Positions 46,181-55,153 are shown, counted from the stretch's first letter. The stretch is 64,000 nt of DNA from Gammaproteobacteria bacterium (GCA_018825305.1 JAHJEO010000018.1:248001-312000), one strand, 5' to 3'. The notes: generated from the letters alone by a model not told the origin. Translations and numbers: made by a program.

Positions 46181-46987
46181 TTACGCCGCCTTTGCGTCGA
46201 TGTTGCAGCGGGATGAATCCGTCGCCACCGCGTGCAACAGTGGCTTCTGCTCCACGCCGTGGCGCACCAGCTCCATGCGGCCATCGAGGTGCTCGACGAT
46301 GGCGGTGCAGCTGTCGACCCAGTCGCCGCAGTTGATGTAGGTGATGCCGGCGGCATCGCGGATGCAGGCGCTGTGGATGTGGCCACATATCACGCCGTCC
46401 ATGCCGCGTTCGCGCGCCGCGTGGATCACCGAGTCCTCGAAATCGAAGATGAAGCTCACCGCCGTCTTGACCTTGCGCTTGGCGTAGCCGGCGAGCGACC
46501 AGTAGCCCGGGCGATTGAGGCGACGGCGCAGCCACGACAGCCAGGCGTTGATGCGCACCAGCCCGTTGTAGCCAATGTCGCCCAGCACGGCGATCCAGCG
46601 GTGGTAGCGTGTCACCTGGTCGAATTCGTCGCCATGGATCAGCAGGTAGCGCCGGCCGTCGGCCCCGGTGTGGACATGGTCGCGGACCACCTGCACGTCG
46701 CCGAAGGCGGTGTCGTCGTATTCGCGCAGCGCTTCATCGTGGTTGCCGGGGATGAGGAATATCTTCTCGCCGTGGCGGGCGCGGCGGAGCAGTTTCTGCA
46801 CCACGGTGTTCTGTGCCGCTGACCAGTGGATGCCGCGGCTCATGGCCCAGAAGTCGATGATGTCGCCGACCAGGAAGAGGTATTCGGCTTCGTGGTCGCG
46901 CAGGAAGTCGAGCAGGCGCTCGGCCTGGCAGCCGCGCGTGCCGAGGTGGATGTCGGAAAGGAAGATGGCGCGAACGCGGCGGGTCAT
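46181..46987 (-). CDS. Calcineurin-like metallophosphatase, PlcP-type phospholipase C candidate
   Basis: 268 residues from ATG 46987. Two-metal site: SDIHLG (D12, H14), VGDIIDFW, IPGNHDEALREY, LLIHGDEFD and CGHIHS. By sequence it belongs to the LpxH-related group that includes PlcP of rhizobia, which cuts phosphatidylcholine and phosphatidylethanolamine to diacylglycerol under phosphate limitation. The adjacent diacylglycerol-type glycosyltransferase (stop five bases upstream) and ornithine-lipid genes favour PlcP over the lipid A enzyme LpxH, but annotation pipelines may call it UDP-2,3-diacylglucosamine diphosphatase. Confidence 0.8.
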   Translation of the reverse strand: MTRRVRAIFLSDIHLGTRGCQAERLLDFLRDHEAEYLFLVGDIIDFWAMSRGIHWSAAQNTVVQKLLRRARHGEKIFLIPGNHDEALREYDDTAFGDVQVVRDHVHTGADGRRYLLIHGDEFDQVTRYHRWIAVLGDIGYNGLVRINAWLSWLRRRLNRPGYWSLAGYAKRKVKTAVSFIFDFEDSVIHAARERGMDGVICGHIHSACIRDAAGITYINCGDWVDSCTAIVEHLDGRMELVRHGVEQKPLLHAVATDSSRCNIDAKAA

Positions 46988-46991
46988 GGCG

Positions 46992-48173
46992 CTAGTCCGG
47001 GGCGACGGCGAACATCCCGGCGCTGCGCTGCCGCCGTGCATGGATGCGGACGACATCGTCGAGGACGCCGGCGAAAGTGTCGTGAATGTCCTCCCAGCCG
47101 AGCCGCGACACGCGCGCCGCGGCGCGCAGGCGCAGGCGAGCGAGGAGGCCAGGATCTGCGGCAAGGGAGGTCGCGGCGTGAATGAAGCGCTGCTCGTCGC
47201 CGGGTGTCGCCAGCTGGCCGTCGATGCCGTCCTCGATCAGTTCTCCGGCGGCGGCGGAGGCATAGGCGACGACACCCAGGCCGCTGGCCATCGCTTCGAG
47301 CGTGACGTTGCCGAAGGTTTCGGTGAGGCTCGGCAACAGGAAAATGTCGGCCGAGGCGTAGTGCGCCGCCAGGTCCTCGCCATGGCGCATGCCGGCGAAG
47401 ACGTGATTGGGGTGGCGTGCCGCCAGCGCCGACTTTTGCGGGCCGTCGCCGACGAAGACCATCCGTGCGTCGGGACGCACGCGGCGCACGCCATCGAAGG
47501 CGTGCAGGGCGAGATCAAGGTTCTTCTCGGCGGCGATGCGGCCGACGCTGGCGACGACCAGGGTGTCCTCGGTGGCGCCCCACTGCCGGCGCAATTCGGC
47601 CGAGCGGCGGGCCGGATTGAAGAGGCCGGTATCGACGCCGCGCGCGATCACCAGCAGCTTGTGGAAGCCGCTGGCGGCCAGGCGGCGGGCCTGCTCCTGC
47701 GTCGGGACTAGCGTGACTGCACAGCGGTTGTGGAAGTGGCGCAGGTAGCGCTCGATGCTGCCCCGCAGCCAGCCGATGCCGTAGTGGCCGCAGTAGCTGT
47801 CGAAGTTGGTATGGAAGCTGGAGCTGACCGGCAGATCCAGCTGCCGTGCGGCACCGAGCGCCGACCAGCCGAGCGGGCCTTCGGTGGCGACATGGACGAT
47901 GTCCGGTCTTTGCTTGCGCCAGGAGGTGAGCAAGGTGCCGCGCGCCGGCAGGCCGAAGCGCAGGCCCGGGTAGCGCGGCAGGGGCAGGCTGGGGAGCAGC
48001 AGTTCGTTCGGGCCGGCTTGCTGCATGGCCTGTTCCGCGTGGTGTCGCTGGCGTGGCCGTACCAGCTGGAGTGCATGGCCACGGCGACGCAGGCCGTCGG
48101 CGAGGCGCCCCAGCGTCATGGCGACGCCATTGATCTCGGGCGGATAGGTCTCGGTGACGAGGGCGATGCGCAT
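46992..48173 (-). CDS. GT4 glycosyltransferase, probable diacylglycerol glycosyltransferase
   Basis: 393 residues. GT-B fold with VTETYPPEINGVAMTLGRLADGLRRRGH at the N-terminus, SSSFHTNFDSYCGHYG in the acceptor lobe, VGRIAAEKNLDLAL and the E-x7-E donor motif in TETFGNVTLEAMASGLGVVAY. It resembles Agt/MgtA-type enzymes that use UDP-glucose or GDP-mannose on diacylglycerol. KSALAARHP at about residues 242-250 is encoded by a dispersed repeat copy. A Pho-box-like site precedes it; the metallophosphatase gene follows by five bases. Donor sugar is not known. Confidence 0.82.
   Translation of the reverse strand: MRIALVTETYPPEINGVAMTLGRLADGLRRRGHALQLVRPRQRHHAEQAMQQAGPNELLLPSLPLPRYPGLRFGLPARGTLLTSWRKQRPDIVHVATEGPLGWSALGAARQLDLPVSSSFHTNFDSYCGHYGIGWLRGSIERYLRHFHNRCAVTLVPTQEQARRLAASGFHKLLVIARGVDTGLFNPARRSAELRRQWGATEDTLVVASVGRIAAEKNLDLALHAFDGVRRVRPDARMVFVGDGPQKSALAARHPNHVFAGMRHGEDLAAHYASADIFLLPSLTETFGNVTLEAMASGLGVVAYASAAAGELIEDGIDGQLATPGDEQRFIHAATSLAADPGLLARLRLRAAARVSRLGWEDIHDTFAGVLDDVVRIHARRQRSAGMFAVAPD
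47414..47437 (+). repeat. Dispersed 24-base repeat, copy 10 (one mismatch)
   Basis: GGCGTGC + CGCCAGCGCCGACTTTT, antisense inside the glycosyltransferase gene and read there as KSALAA. Confidence 0.88.
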
Positions 48174-48208
48174 GATCGCGCATGCTGCGGCCGTCGTGCG
48201 ACAGGGTG

Positions 48209-48226
48209 ATGACGCCCCGGTTACAA
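48209..48226 (-). promoter_or_regulatory. Pho-box-like site before the glycosyltransferase-metallophosphatase genes
   Basis: Minus strand TTGTAAC-CGGG-GCGTCAT, two PhoB half-sites (6/7 and 5/7 to CTGTAAC/CTGTCAT) with four-base spacing, 36 bases before the ATG. The second half shares GCGT with the sites at pstS and the EAL gene. Confidence 0.5.
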
Positions 48227-48279
48227 CGGGGTTAAGGCCGGCAAGTCCGGCCCCGCTATGATCGAGCGGAGTGAGCCGG

Positions 48280-49128
48280 TCAGCCGCCCGGCCTGTGAGG
48301 GGCGGAAGCGGAACTCTGTCCGGCACCGCTGTGCACCGCCGAAGCCGGCCGCGGGCCGGGATGGGGGAGGGCGGGTCGCGTCTGGTCGCCCACGTCGACG
48401 CCGACGCAGACGGCGTGGGCGATGATGCGATGGGCGTGGGCCGCGAGATGGCGACGGTCGACGGCGGTGGATGACAGCGGCGCCAGCACTTCGACATGCG
48501 CGGCCAGGCCGTCAGCGTGGACGATGGCACGCAGACATTGCCACAGCGTGACGGCGTCGACGTAGGCGGGGGCGTCGCTGCAGCGGCCGTCGCGGCCGAG
48601 GTAGCGCAATGCGACGGGCGTGACTGCTGCCCCGGCGTCGATGGCGGCCTGGAACAGCGCGCCGTGGAAGGGCAGTATGCCGTCGCCGCGACTGGTCGTG
48701 CCTTCCGGAAAGACGGCGACGCGGCCCCCGCTGCGCAACTGCTCGACGAGCCCGTTGCGGGCCCGCTGGGCGGCGGCGCGGCTGCCGCGCTCGAGGAATA
48801 CGGTGTCGGTGCGGGAGGCCAGCCAGCCGATCAGCGGCCAGTGCCGCACTTCGTCCTTGGAAACGAAGGCGACCGGCGCGACGGCATTGATGGCGAAGAT
48901 GTCGAGGAAGGAAATGTGGTTGGCGACGATCAGTCCGTCGGGCATCGCGCCGGAAACGTGAAGTTCGACACCGATGCAGCGCAGCAGCTGCCGCGACCAG
49001 CGCTGCTTGAGTTGCAGCCGGCGCGGCGTGCCTGCCCGCGGATAGGCCAGTGCGACTGAAATGATGCCAAGCAGCAGATGCAGGGCCAGCCGCGACAGCC
49101 GGGCCGCCGCGCGCACCGCGCTCAGCAT
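48280..49128 (-). CDS. olsA: 1-acyl-glycerol-phosphate / lyso-ornithine lipid acyltransferase (OlsA/PlsC)
   Basis: 282 residues. N-terminal membrane helix; HX4D motif in VANHISFLDIFAIN; FPEGTTSRGDG as the second acyltransferase block. PlsC-family enzymes acylate lysophosphatidic acid; OlsA members acylate lyso-ornithine lipid. With olsB encoded close by, the OlsA role is preferred. The C-terminal 40 residues are proline rich and atypical. The start overlaps the CYTH gene stop by seven bases. Confidence 0.78.
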   Translation of the reverse strand: MLSAVRAAARLSRLALHLLLGIISVALAYPRAGTPRRLQLKQRWSRQLLRCIGVELHVSGAMPDGLIVANHISFLDIFAINAVAPVAFVSKDEVRHWPLIGWLASRTDTVFLERGSRAAAQRARNGLVEQLRSGGRVAVFPEGTTSRGDGILPFHGALFQAAIDAGAAVTPVALRYLGRDGRCSDAPAYVDAVTLWQCLRAIVHADGLAAHVEVLAPLSSTAVDRRHLAAHAHRIIAHAVCVGVDVGDQTRPALPHPGPRPASAVHSGAGQSSASAPHRPGG

Positions 49129-49634
49129 GTGGCTGCGGTGTTGCCGGCGGGCGGCGGGGGAGGCAGTAGTGGCGGCATTGGCGGCGCGGCGGCGACGGCC
49201 AGCGCGCTGTTGGTGTAACGGGGGTCGTGGCTGACGTCATTGCCCAGCCAGTCAGGCTTGATGAAGGCCTGCTCGGCGTGGTCGAGTTCGATCTCGGCCA
49301 GCACCAGGCCGGCAAGATGACCGTCGAAGACATCGAGTTCGATGGTGTGGACGCCGTTGGGAATGCGATAGCGCGTCTTGGTGACGATGCGTCCGCCGCA
49401 GTGGCGCTCGATCAGTTCGCGCGCCACGCGCGGCGCGATGGGGAACTCGTATTCGTCACGCTCGATCCCGGTGGACTTGCTCTTGAGGGTGAGGAAGGCC
49501 TCGGCCTCGATCACCCGCACCCGCACCGTCATCGGCTCGGAAGCGATGTAGCCCTGCATGATGCGCGAGCCGAGCCGGCCGGCGATGACGCTGGCGTCCT
49601 TGACGAGAAACTTGCGTTCGATTTCCTTGGCCAT
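49122..49634 (-). CDS. CYTH domain protein (triphosphate tunnel metalloenzyme)
   Basis: 170 residues. Intact ExExK signature in AKEIERKFLV, then alternating charged strands (MTVRVRVIEAEAFLTLKSK, DEYEFPI, TKTRYRIP, ELDVFDGHLAGLVLAEIEL) that form the tunnel. Such single-domain proteins cleave inorganic triphosphate or make cAMP; hydrolysis is more common in this subgroup. A proline-rich tail (PPMPPLLPPPPPAG) is unusual. It is in one run with the CHAD protein and olsA. Confidence 0.88.
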   Translation of the reverse strand: MAKEIERKFLVKDASVIAGRLGSRIMQGYIASEPMTVRVRVIEAEAFLTLKSKSTGIERDEYEFPIAPRVARELIERHCGGRIVTKTRYRIPNGVHTIELDVFDGHLAGLVLAEIELDHAEQAFIKPDWLGNDVSHDPRYTNSALAVAAAPPMPPLLPPPPPAGNTAATC

Positions 49635-49644
49635 GGCGTGGGGA

Positions 49645-51165
49645 CTACTTGAGCTTGGGCAGGCGCAGCTTGCGCACCACCTCGAGTTGGTCGGGCACCG
49701 AGGCGAGCAGCGCGGCGTGGCGCGGGCCGTGCCAGCCGCCGATCAGTGCGACTGCCTCGCGCAGTGCGGGGTCGCTGCCGGCACAGGCCATCAGCACGGC
49801 GCCGGCGTTGGCGAGATCGTTGAGCTGGCCGAGCTTGTCCTGCAGCGTCGCGAGCTGCTTCGATGCCGTCGTGAATGAGCGCCTGGGCAGCAGGGGGCCG
49901 AAGAACTCCAGTGCATAGCGCAGGCGCTTGATGGCGATGCGCAACTGGTGCAGCGCCGCCGGGTCGTCGATGCGGGCCAGCTCCGCCAGGTGATGGGTGT
50001 CGCGCTGCAGCTTGCGCAGGCGGCGCCGGGCGAAGTCGAGCAAGGTCGCCGGCTGTTCCGCATCCGGCGGTGGCGGCTCGATCAGCGCCTTGCCGTGCAG
50101 CAGCGCCGCTGCCTGCAGTTGCAGGTGGCCGTAGCCGGGGCGGGCGAGGAAGTCCACGGTCTCTTCGCGCGTGGCGTAAAGCCGGTCGGTAAGGATGCCC
50201 GCCAGTGCCGAAATGCGCGGATCGTCTGCCAGTGCGGCGCTGACCGGGCCGACGATCTCGGCCAGCAGTACGTCGAGATCGCGGGTGCGGCCGAGCGTGG
50301 TCATCAATTCGCGCAGCGGCGGCACCAGCGGCGCGACGAAATCCGCGGGCAGCACCGGCGCGAACATGCGCATGGCGGCCCGCAGACGGCGCGTGGCCAC
50401 GCGCATCTGGTGCACGTACTCGGGATCGCCGTCGCGCAGGGCGCCGGCGTGGTTGAGGTGCAGGTGGGCGAGGCAGTTGAGGGCGATGGCGCGAAACGCG
50501 ACCAGCGGATGGTCGGCGGCGGCGATGGGCGCCGCGGTGGCGCGCACCGGTGCGCCCTTCGTATCGCTGGCGAGGCGGTAGCCGCGCTCGGCCTTGGAGA
50601 TCAGTTCCGGCGTCAGCGGAATCCGCGCGGCGAGTTCAAAGGCGACTTCATAGAGCCTTGCCGGCGATCCGCTCACCAGTTCGAGTTCCACCTCGGAGAT
50701 CGGTGCGCGGCGGCCGTTGGATGCGATCCAGCCGCGGTCGAGCATCACCAGTACCGTGCTGCCGGGTGCCGGGTGCAACTGCCAGATGGTGCGGCGGAAG
50801 CTGGTCTCGAACAGGGCAGTGAGGCCCTGCGCCACCCTGGGCTTTTCCAGCCTGGCGCGGACTGCGGCGTCGTCGATGGCGGAAAAGTCGAAGTGGTTGA
50901 GGTAGGGGGTGTCCCATTCCGGCCGCGTGGTGAGGCCGCCTTCCGACTCGGCGTTGTGCTTGACGGTCTGCAGCCAGCCGTCGCCCTGCTTGCGCAGGCG
51001 CAGGCTGATCGCCTTGCGGTGAAGGTCGAGGCGGCGCGTGTCGTAGTAGATGCTGACCAGCGACTCGTTACGGCGACTGGCGGCCCGGCGCAGCAGCGGG
51101 TGGCGCACGAACAGGGCCTGCGAGGCTTCGGGCAGCCCGAGCTTGAGGGCGATCTGGGTCGGCAT
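49645..51165 (-). CDS. CYTH-CHAD protein with degenerate CYTH motif
   Basis: 506 residues. N-terminal CYTH domain (about 1-205) and C-terminal CHAD domain (about 215-500), a helical bundle rich in conserved histidines and arginines (YVHQMRVATRRLRAAMRMF and LHQLRIAIKRLRYALEFF) that binds polyphosphate. The CYTH start reads MPTQIALKLGL, so the two metal-binding glutamates of ExExK are replaced by Q and A while the lysine stays; later strands are kept. Triphosphatase activity is therefore doubtful and a polyphosphate-binding role more likely. It stands first in the run down to olsA. Confidence 0.9.
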   Translation of the reverse strand: MPTQIALKLGLPEASQALFVRHPLLRRAASRRNESLVSIYYDTRRLDLHRKAISLRLRKQGDGWLQTVKHNAESEGGLTTRPEWDTPYLNHFDFSAIDDAAVRARLEKPRVAQGLTALFETSFRRTIWQLHPAPGSTVLVMLDRGWIASNGRRAPISEVELELVSGSPARLYEVAFELAARIPLTPELISKAERGYRLASDTKGAPVRATAAPIAAADHPLVAFRAIALNCLAHLHLNHAGALRDGDPEYVHQMRVATRRLRAAMRMFAPVLPADFVAPLVPPLRELMTTLGRTRDLDVLLAEIVGPVSAALADDPRISALAGILTDRLYATREETVDFLARPGYGHLQLQAAALLHGKALIEPPPPDAEQPATLLDFARRRLRKLQRDTHHLAELARIDDPAALHQLRIAIKRLRYALEFFGPLLPRRSFTTASKQLATLQDKLGQLNDLANAGAVLMACAGSDPALREAVALIGGWHGPRHAALLASVPDQLEVVRKLRLPKLK

Positions 51166-51199
51166 GGAATGCCCTTATCATGGAAGCGGAATTGAGGGG

Positions 51200-51234
51200 A
51201 TTGTACGTCGCCTACCCGCCGGCAATTATTACAG
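51200..51234 (-). promoter_or_regulatory. Candidate promoter of the CHAD-CYTH-olsA genes with one PhoB half-site
   Basis: Minus strand CTGTAAT (51228-51234), 22 bases, then TACAAT (51200-51205) as -10, 35 bases before the ATG. Only the first PhoB half-site is good; no standard -35 is present. Confidence 0.35.
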
Positions 51235-51327
51235 TGCGACTGGCTTGGGGCGATACCGTGGGCTGTAACAAACCGAGAACAGTAGAATGCTGCAATGCCA
51301 CATTCCTGCGATTCAAGGTAAGCGATC

Positions 51328-52272
51328 TTGGCCGAAACTTGGAAGGACGATGTCTATCGCAAGCGTGCCGAACTGGCGGGCCTGCTGCACGAGCCGATGG
51401 CGCGGCTTGCGGGGCTGTGCGGCGTCGCCTGGGGCGACCGCCAGCGCCTGAACGACCTGCTCGCCGCCGGCTGTCGCAGCATTCCCCATGTCGCCTCCCT
51501 TTACGTCCTCGACCGCAATGGCCTGCAGATCAGCGACAACGTCGGTGTTGATGGAGTCACGACAGATCGCTTCGGCCGCGACCGCTCGCAGCGGCCCTAC
51601 ATGAGCGAACCGGTGCCGGCCTGGGGCTTCCTGCTTTCCGACGCCTACGTCAGCCTTTCGGGCCGGCCTTCGCTGACGGCATTGCACGTGGTGCGCGACG
51701 GCGAGACGGAACTCGGCTATTTCGTGGCGGACTTCGACCTGCGCGACCTGCCGGCTGCCGGAGTCATGCATCAGGAGCCGCGGCAGTGGCGGCAGATCAA
51801 GGGCGACCCGTCGATACGCGGCGGCGTCTTCCAGCAGATGCGGGTGGAGAGCCCGATGGACCGCAACATCGTCCAGGCGCTGGCCATCCTCGACGACCTC
51901 ATCACCGAACGCGGGATGTTCCAGGTGGTGATCCACTTCTCCAGCAGCCGAGCCACGGGCTGGTTTGTCGACGATCCGTTCCGCTACCGCATCCTCGACC
52001 ACGAGGCGCTGGCCGATCCGGACATCTGCCTGCTGTATCCGCCACAGCCCTGGCCGGGCGATGCGCTGATGACCCGCGCCCAGGTCAAGCCGGTGCTCGA
52101 TGCCATGGGCGAGTTGCGCCTGACCGACCAGAACATCTATCTGCGCTCGGCCTCCATCAACATCTTCAACGGCATGGTCAGCCTGACCTTTTCCTGCGAT
52201 GGCTCGCACTACATGAGCTGCGAGGAGTTCCTCGATCGCCAGGGCGATTTCTGGTCGGCCATCGGCGGCTGA
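51328..52272 (+). CDS. PDC/Cache sensor-domain protein, unknown role
   Basis: 314 residues from TTG 51328 with AAGG upstream. No membrane helix or signal peptide. The first two thirds form a PDC/Cache-like ligand fold (VASLYVLDRNGLQISDNVG, DRSQRPYMSEP, FLLSDAYVSLSGRPSLTALHVV). The rest resembles a response module ending SLTFSCDGSHYMSCEEFLDRQGDFW. It occurs as a stand-alone protein in betaproteobacteria. A TAGAAT -10 lies at 51283-51288. Its stop abuts a degenerate copy of the dispersed repeat. Confidence 0.75.
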   Translation: MAETWKDDVYRKRAELAGLLHEPMARLAGLCGVAWGDRQRLNDLLAAGCRSIPHVASLYVLDRNGLQISDNVGVDGVTTDRFGRDRSQRPYMSEPVPAWGFLLSDAYVSLSGRPSLTALHVVRDGETELGYFVADFDLRDLPAAGVMHQEPRQWRQIKGDPSIRGGVFQQMRVESPMDRNIVQALAILDDLITERGMFQVVIHFSSSRATGWFVDDPFRYRILDHEALADPDICLLYPPQPWPGDALMTRAQVKPVLDAMGELRLTDQNIYLRSASINIFNGMVSLTFSCDGSHYMSCEEFLDRQGDFWSAIGG

Positions 52273-52296
52273 AAAACTCGGCACTGGCGCCACGGC
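52273..52296 (-). repeat. Dispersed 24-base repeat, copy 11 (three mismatches)
   Basis: Minus strand GCCGTGG + CGCCAGTGCCGAGTTTT, starting on the base after the sensor gene's stop codon. Confidence 0.7.
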
Positions 52297-52308
52297 GGCT
52301 GTGCGCGT

Positions 52309-52716
52309 CTAGCCGAACAGCACCAGCCCCCAGACGACGCAGACGTTAATCAGGGCGAGCAGCACCGCCGCGCTGCCGATGTCCTTGGCGCGCTTGGACA
52401 GGCGGTGGTGGTCGAGCGAGATGCGGTCGACCGCGGCCTCGATGGCCGAATTGACGAGTTCGACGATCAGCACCAGCAGCACGGCGCCGATCATCAGCGC
52501 GTGGCCGATGCCGCTCGCCGGCAGCAGCAGGGCGAGCGGCATCAGCAGCAGCGCCAGCCACACTTCCTGGCGGAAGGCGTCCTCGTGGCGATAGGCCGCC
52601 TTGATCCCCGCGACCGAATAGAACATCGCATTCCAGATGCGGGCGAGGCCGGTCCTCCCCTTGAACGGGCTCTCGTGGGCGTGGCCGGCCGGTTGTTGCT
52701 GCTCGCTCGGGATCAT
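52309..52716 (-). CDS. dgkA: Diacylglycerol kinase
   Basis: 135 residues from ATG 52716, which overlaps the glycosyltransferase stop. Three membrane helices; AYRHEDAFRQEVWLAL and LIVELVNSAIEAAVDRI contain the catalytic and metal-binding glutamates. It phosphorylates diacylglycerol to phosphatidic acid, so it could reclaim the diacylglycerol made by the PlcP-like enzyme. Confidence 0.95.
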   Translation of the reverse strand: MIPSEQQQPAGHAHESPFKGRTGLARIWNAMFYSVAGIKAAYRHEDAFRQEVWLALLLMPLALLLPASGIGHALMIGAVLLVLIVELVNSAIEAAVDRISLDHHRLSKRAKDIGSAAVLLALINVCVVWGLVLFG

Positions 52717-53906
52717 GCGTTCGCTGTTGCCAGCGAGCGATAGAGGCCGGCGAGCTGGCGGGCGCGCGCCGGCGCCGCCCATTCCCGGGCGTAGTCGCGC
52801 GCATCGGCGGCCAGGGTGTCCAACTGGTAGCGATTGCCCAGCAGGCTGGCCAGGCCCATGCCGAATTCGACAGCATCGTCGGGCGCGATGATCGCGCCGC
52901 GCTGGGCGCCGAGGATGTCGCGCGTGCCCATCTCGGCCTGGGCATAGACCGGCAGGCCCGCGGCCATGGCTTCGAGCAGCACCAGCCCCTGGGTTTCGGT
53001 GCGCGAAGCGAAGACGAAGACGTCGGCCGCGGCATAGCAGTCGGTCAGTTCGCCGTCGCGATCGAGATAGCCGACGAAGCGGATGTTGCCGGCGAGCCCG
53101 GATTCCCGTGCCTGGCGCTGCAGGGCGAGCCGGGCCGGGCCTTCGCCGGCGATGACCAGCAGCACGTCCGGGCTGCATTTCACGGCCGTGGCCAGGGCCT
53201 CGATGAGGAATCCGATGTTCTTCTCGTGGGCGACCCGACCGACGAACAGCGCCAGCGGACGTTCGGGCGCGATGGCGTGCGCGGCGCGGAAGCGCCGGCC
53301 GTCGCCCTGGCCGAAGTGTCGCAGCGGAATGCCGGTCGGCAGGACGTGCAGCGGCGCCTTGACGCCATAGCCGCCCAGAGTTTGGTGCATGGCATGCGAC
53401 GGGACGATGACTGCGTCCAGGTCGTTGCACTGGCTGGCAGCGATGCGGCGTGCGCCGGCCTTGAGCAGCGTGCGCGGCAAAGCTGGCAGGTAGTGGCCGA
53501 TGTATTCCTCGAAGTGCGTGTGGTAAGTGGCGACGACCGGCACGCGGTGGCGGCGCGCGGCGCGCGTACCGGCGTAGTGCGCAGCGAACGGGGTTTGCAC
53601 ATGGATCAGGTCGATGCCCTCGCTGGCGAGGCCATGCGCGGTGCGCTCCAGCGCACGCCAGTGCATCAGCCGGTCCTCGGGGTCGAACGGGACGCGACGC
53701 GACGGGATGCGCCAGATGGCGGCTTCGTTTTTGTGCCTGTGGTGGCCGGGGTAGGCCGGCGCGATCAGGCGGACTCCGATGCCTTCGGCGGCAAGGTCGG
53801 CGCGGAAGGTTTCGATCGAGGTCGAGACGCCGTTGATGCGGGGAAAGTAGACGTCCGAGATCATCAGGACGCGGATCGGGCTGGTGTTGCAGCGTGTCGT
53901 GGGCAT
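52713..53906 (-). CDS. GT4 glycosyltransferase (MgtA/diacylglycerol glucosyltransferase-like)
   Basis: 397 residues from ATG 53906 (MPTTRCNTSPIRVLMISD). N-terminal lobe with DVYFPRINGVSTSIETFRADL and YHTHFEEYIGHYLP; donor lobe with VGRVAHEKNIGFLIEAL and RTETQGLVLLEAMAAGLPVYA. It is related to the enzyme encoded at 46992 but distinct. Coupling with dgkA by a four-base overlap points to diacylglycerol as acceptor. It is divergent from pstS. Confidence 0.82.
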   Translation of the reverse strand: MPTTRCNTSPIRVLMISDVYFPRINGVSTSIETFRADLAAEGIGVRLIAPAYPGHHRHKNEAAIWRIPSRRVPFDPEDRLMHWRALERTAHGLASEGIDLIHVQTPFAAHYAGTRAARRHRVPVVATYHTHFEEYIGHYLPALPRTLLKAGARRIAASQCNDLDAVIVPSHAMHQTLGGYGVKAPLHVLPTGIPLRHFGQGDGRRFRAAHAIAPERPLALFVGRVAHEKNIGFLIEALATAVKCSPDVLLVIAGEGPARLALQRQARESGLAGNIRFVGYLDRDGELTDCYAAADVFVFASRTETQGLVLLEAMAAGLPVYAQAEMGTRDILGAQRGAIIAPDDAVEFGMGLASLLGNRYQLDTLAADARDYAREWAAPARARQLAGLYRSLATANA

Positions 53907-53930
53907 GGCTGCGCACCTTGCCAGCGCAAC

Positions 53931-53948
53931 ATTGCGGCGATGTGACGG
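53931..53948 (-). promoter_or_regulatory. Possible Pho box for the glycosyltransferase-dgkA pair
   Basis: Minus strand CCGTCAC-ATCG-CCGCAAT, half-sites 6/7 and 5/7, 25 bases from the ATG. It overlaps the palindrome GTGACG-GTAT-CGTCAC (53942-53957), so another regulator is equally possible. Confidence 0.3.
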
Positions 53949-53984
53949 TATCGTCACGGCCGCCCATTCGCGGTATCGATTTTC

Positions 53985-54002
53985 CTGTCACGAAGGCGTA
54001 AC
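53985..54002 (+). promoter_or_regulatory. Pho box of pstS
   Basis: CTGTCAC-GAAG-GCGTAAC, ten bases, then TAGACT (54013-54018) as -10. Spacing matches known PhoB-activated promoters in which the box replaces the -35. Confidence 0.7.
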
Positions 54003-54063
54003 AAAGCCGCCCTAGACTGCGGCGCTGTAGGTTTTCGACTTCCCTGAGAGAGGATTCAACCCC

Positions 54064-55110
54064 ATGAATATGCGTGAAAAACTGATTTCCGTCGTGGCTG
54101 TCGCAACCATTGCAGCCACGTCCGTGGCGGCATACGCTGCCGATGTCACCGGTGCCGGTGCGTCATTCCCCGCACCGATCTACGCCAAGTGGGCCGACGG
54201 CTACAACAAGGCCACCGGCAACCGGATCAATTATCAGTCGATCGGTTCCGGCGGCGGCATCAAGCAGATCACCGCCAAGACCGTCGATTTCGGCGCTTCC
54301 GACATGCCGCTCAAGCCCGAAGTGCTGGAGAAGGACGGCCTGATGCAGTTCCCGACGGTGATCGGCGGCGTCGTGCCGGTGGTCAACATCACCGGCATCA
54401 AGCCCGGTGACATGCGCCTGACCGGGGCGGTGCTGGCCGACATCTACCTCGGCAAGATCACCAAGTGGAACGACAAGGCCATCGCCGAACTCAATCCGAA
54501 GCTGCAACTGCCGGCGCAGGACATCGCCATCGTGCGTCGCGCCGACGGCTCCGGCACCACCTTCCTCTTCACCAACTACCTGTCCAAGGTCAGCGAAGAG
54601 TGGAAGAGCAAGGTCGGCGAAGGCACGGCGGTGCAGTGGCCGGCCGGTCTGGGCGGCAAGGGCAACGAGGGGGTGTCGGCCTTCCTGCAGCGCGTGCCGG
54701 CCGCCATCGGCTACGTCGAATACGCTTACGCCAAGCAGAACAAGCTGGCCCACGTGATGCTGAAGAACGTCGCCGGCAATTTCGTCGCGCCGGACGATGC
54801 CACCTTCAAGGCTGCCGCCGCAGGCGCCGACTGGACGAAATCGGCAATGGCCGAGATTCTGACCAACCAGGGCGGCAAGGATGCCTGGCCGATCACCGGC
54901 GCCACCTTCATCCTGATGCACAAGGTGCAGGCCAAGCCGGAGCAGGCCACCGAGGCGATCAAGTTCTTCGACTGGAGCTACAAGAATGGCGGCAAGATGG
55001 CCGACGAGCTGGATTACGTCGCCCTGCCCGAGAGCCTGGTCAAGCTGATCCACGCCAGCTGGGGTAACATCAAGGATGCCTCCGGCAAGGCCGTGTGGTC
55101 GGGCAAGTAA
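54064..55110 (+). CDS. pstS: Phosphate ABC transporter, substrate-binding protein PstS
   Basis: 348 residues. Signal peptide cleaved after AYA; mature start [30 protein letters not shown] and FGASDMPL bind phosphate. [17 protein letters not shown] is the second binding loop. It captures phosphate in the periplasm for PstCAB. A Pho box lies ahead and a perfect stem-loop after the stop. Confidence 0.98.
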   Translation: MNMREKLISVVAVATIAATSVAAYAADVTGAGASFPAPIYAKWADGYNKATGNRINYQSIGSGGGIKQITAKTVDFGASDMPLKPEVLEKDGLMQFPTVIGGVVPVVNITGIKPGDMRLTGAVLADIYLGKITKWNDKAIAELNPKLQLPAQDIAIVRRADGSGTTFLFTNYLSKVSEEWKSKVGEGTAVQWPAGLGGKGNEGVSAFLQRVPAAIGYVEYAYAKQNKLAHVMLKNVAGNFVAPDDATFKAAAAGADWTKSAMAEILTNQGGKDAWPITGATFILMHKVQAKPEQATEAIKFFDWSYKNGGKMADELDYVALPESLVKLIHASWGNIKDASGKAVWSGK

Positions 55111-55126
55111 TACTCCGGTACCAACC

Positions 55127-55153
55127 TTCCGCACCGGCATCGCCGGTGCGGAA
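55127..55153 (+). terminator. Stem-loop between pstS and pstC
   Basis: Perfect 12-base stem TTCCGCACCGGC / GCCGGTGCGGAA with loop ATC and no T run. It probably stabilises the pstS message and lowers pstCAB expression rather than ending transcription. Confidence 0.65.

Noticed and set aside
46050-46535. Long N-terminal extension of olsB
   Set aside because: It translates the inverted GC-rich repeat and then runs antisense into the metallophosphatase gene; the family's N-terminus fits ATG 46049.
51263-51269. CTGTAAC before the PDC sensor gene as a Pho box
   Set aside because: Neither the preceding nor the following 11-base position carries a second half-site, and its distance to the TAGAAT -10 is wrong for a PhoB promoter.
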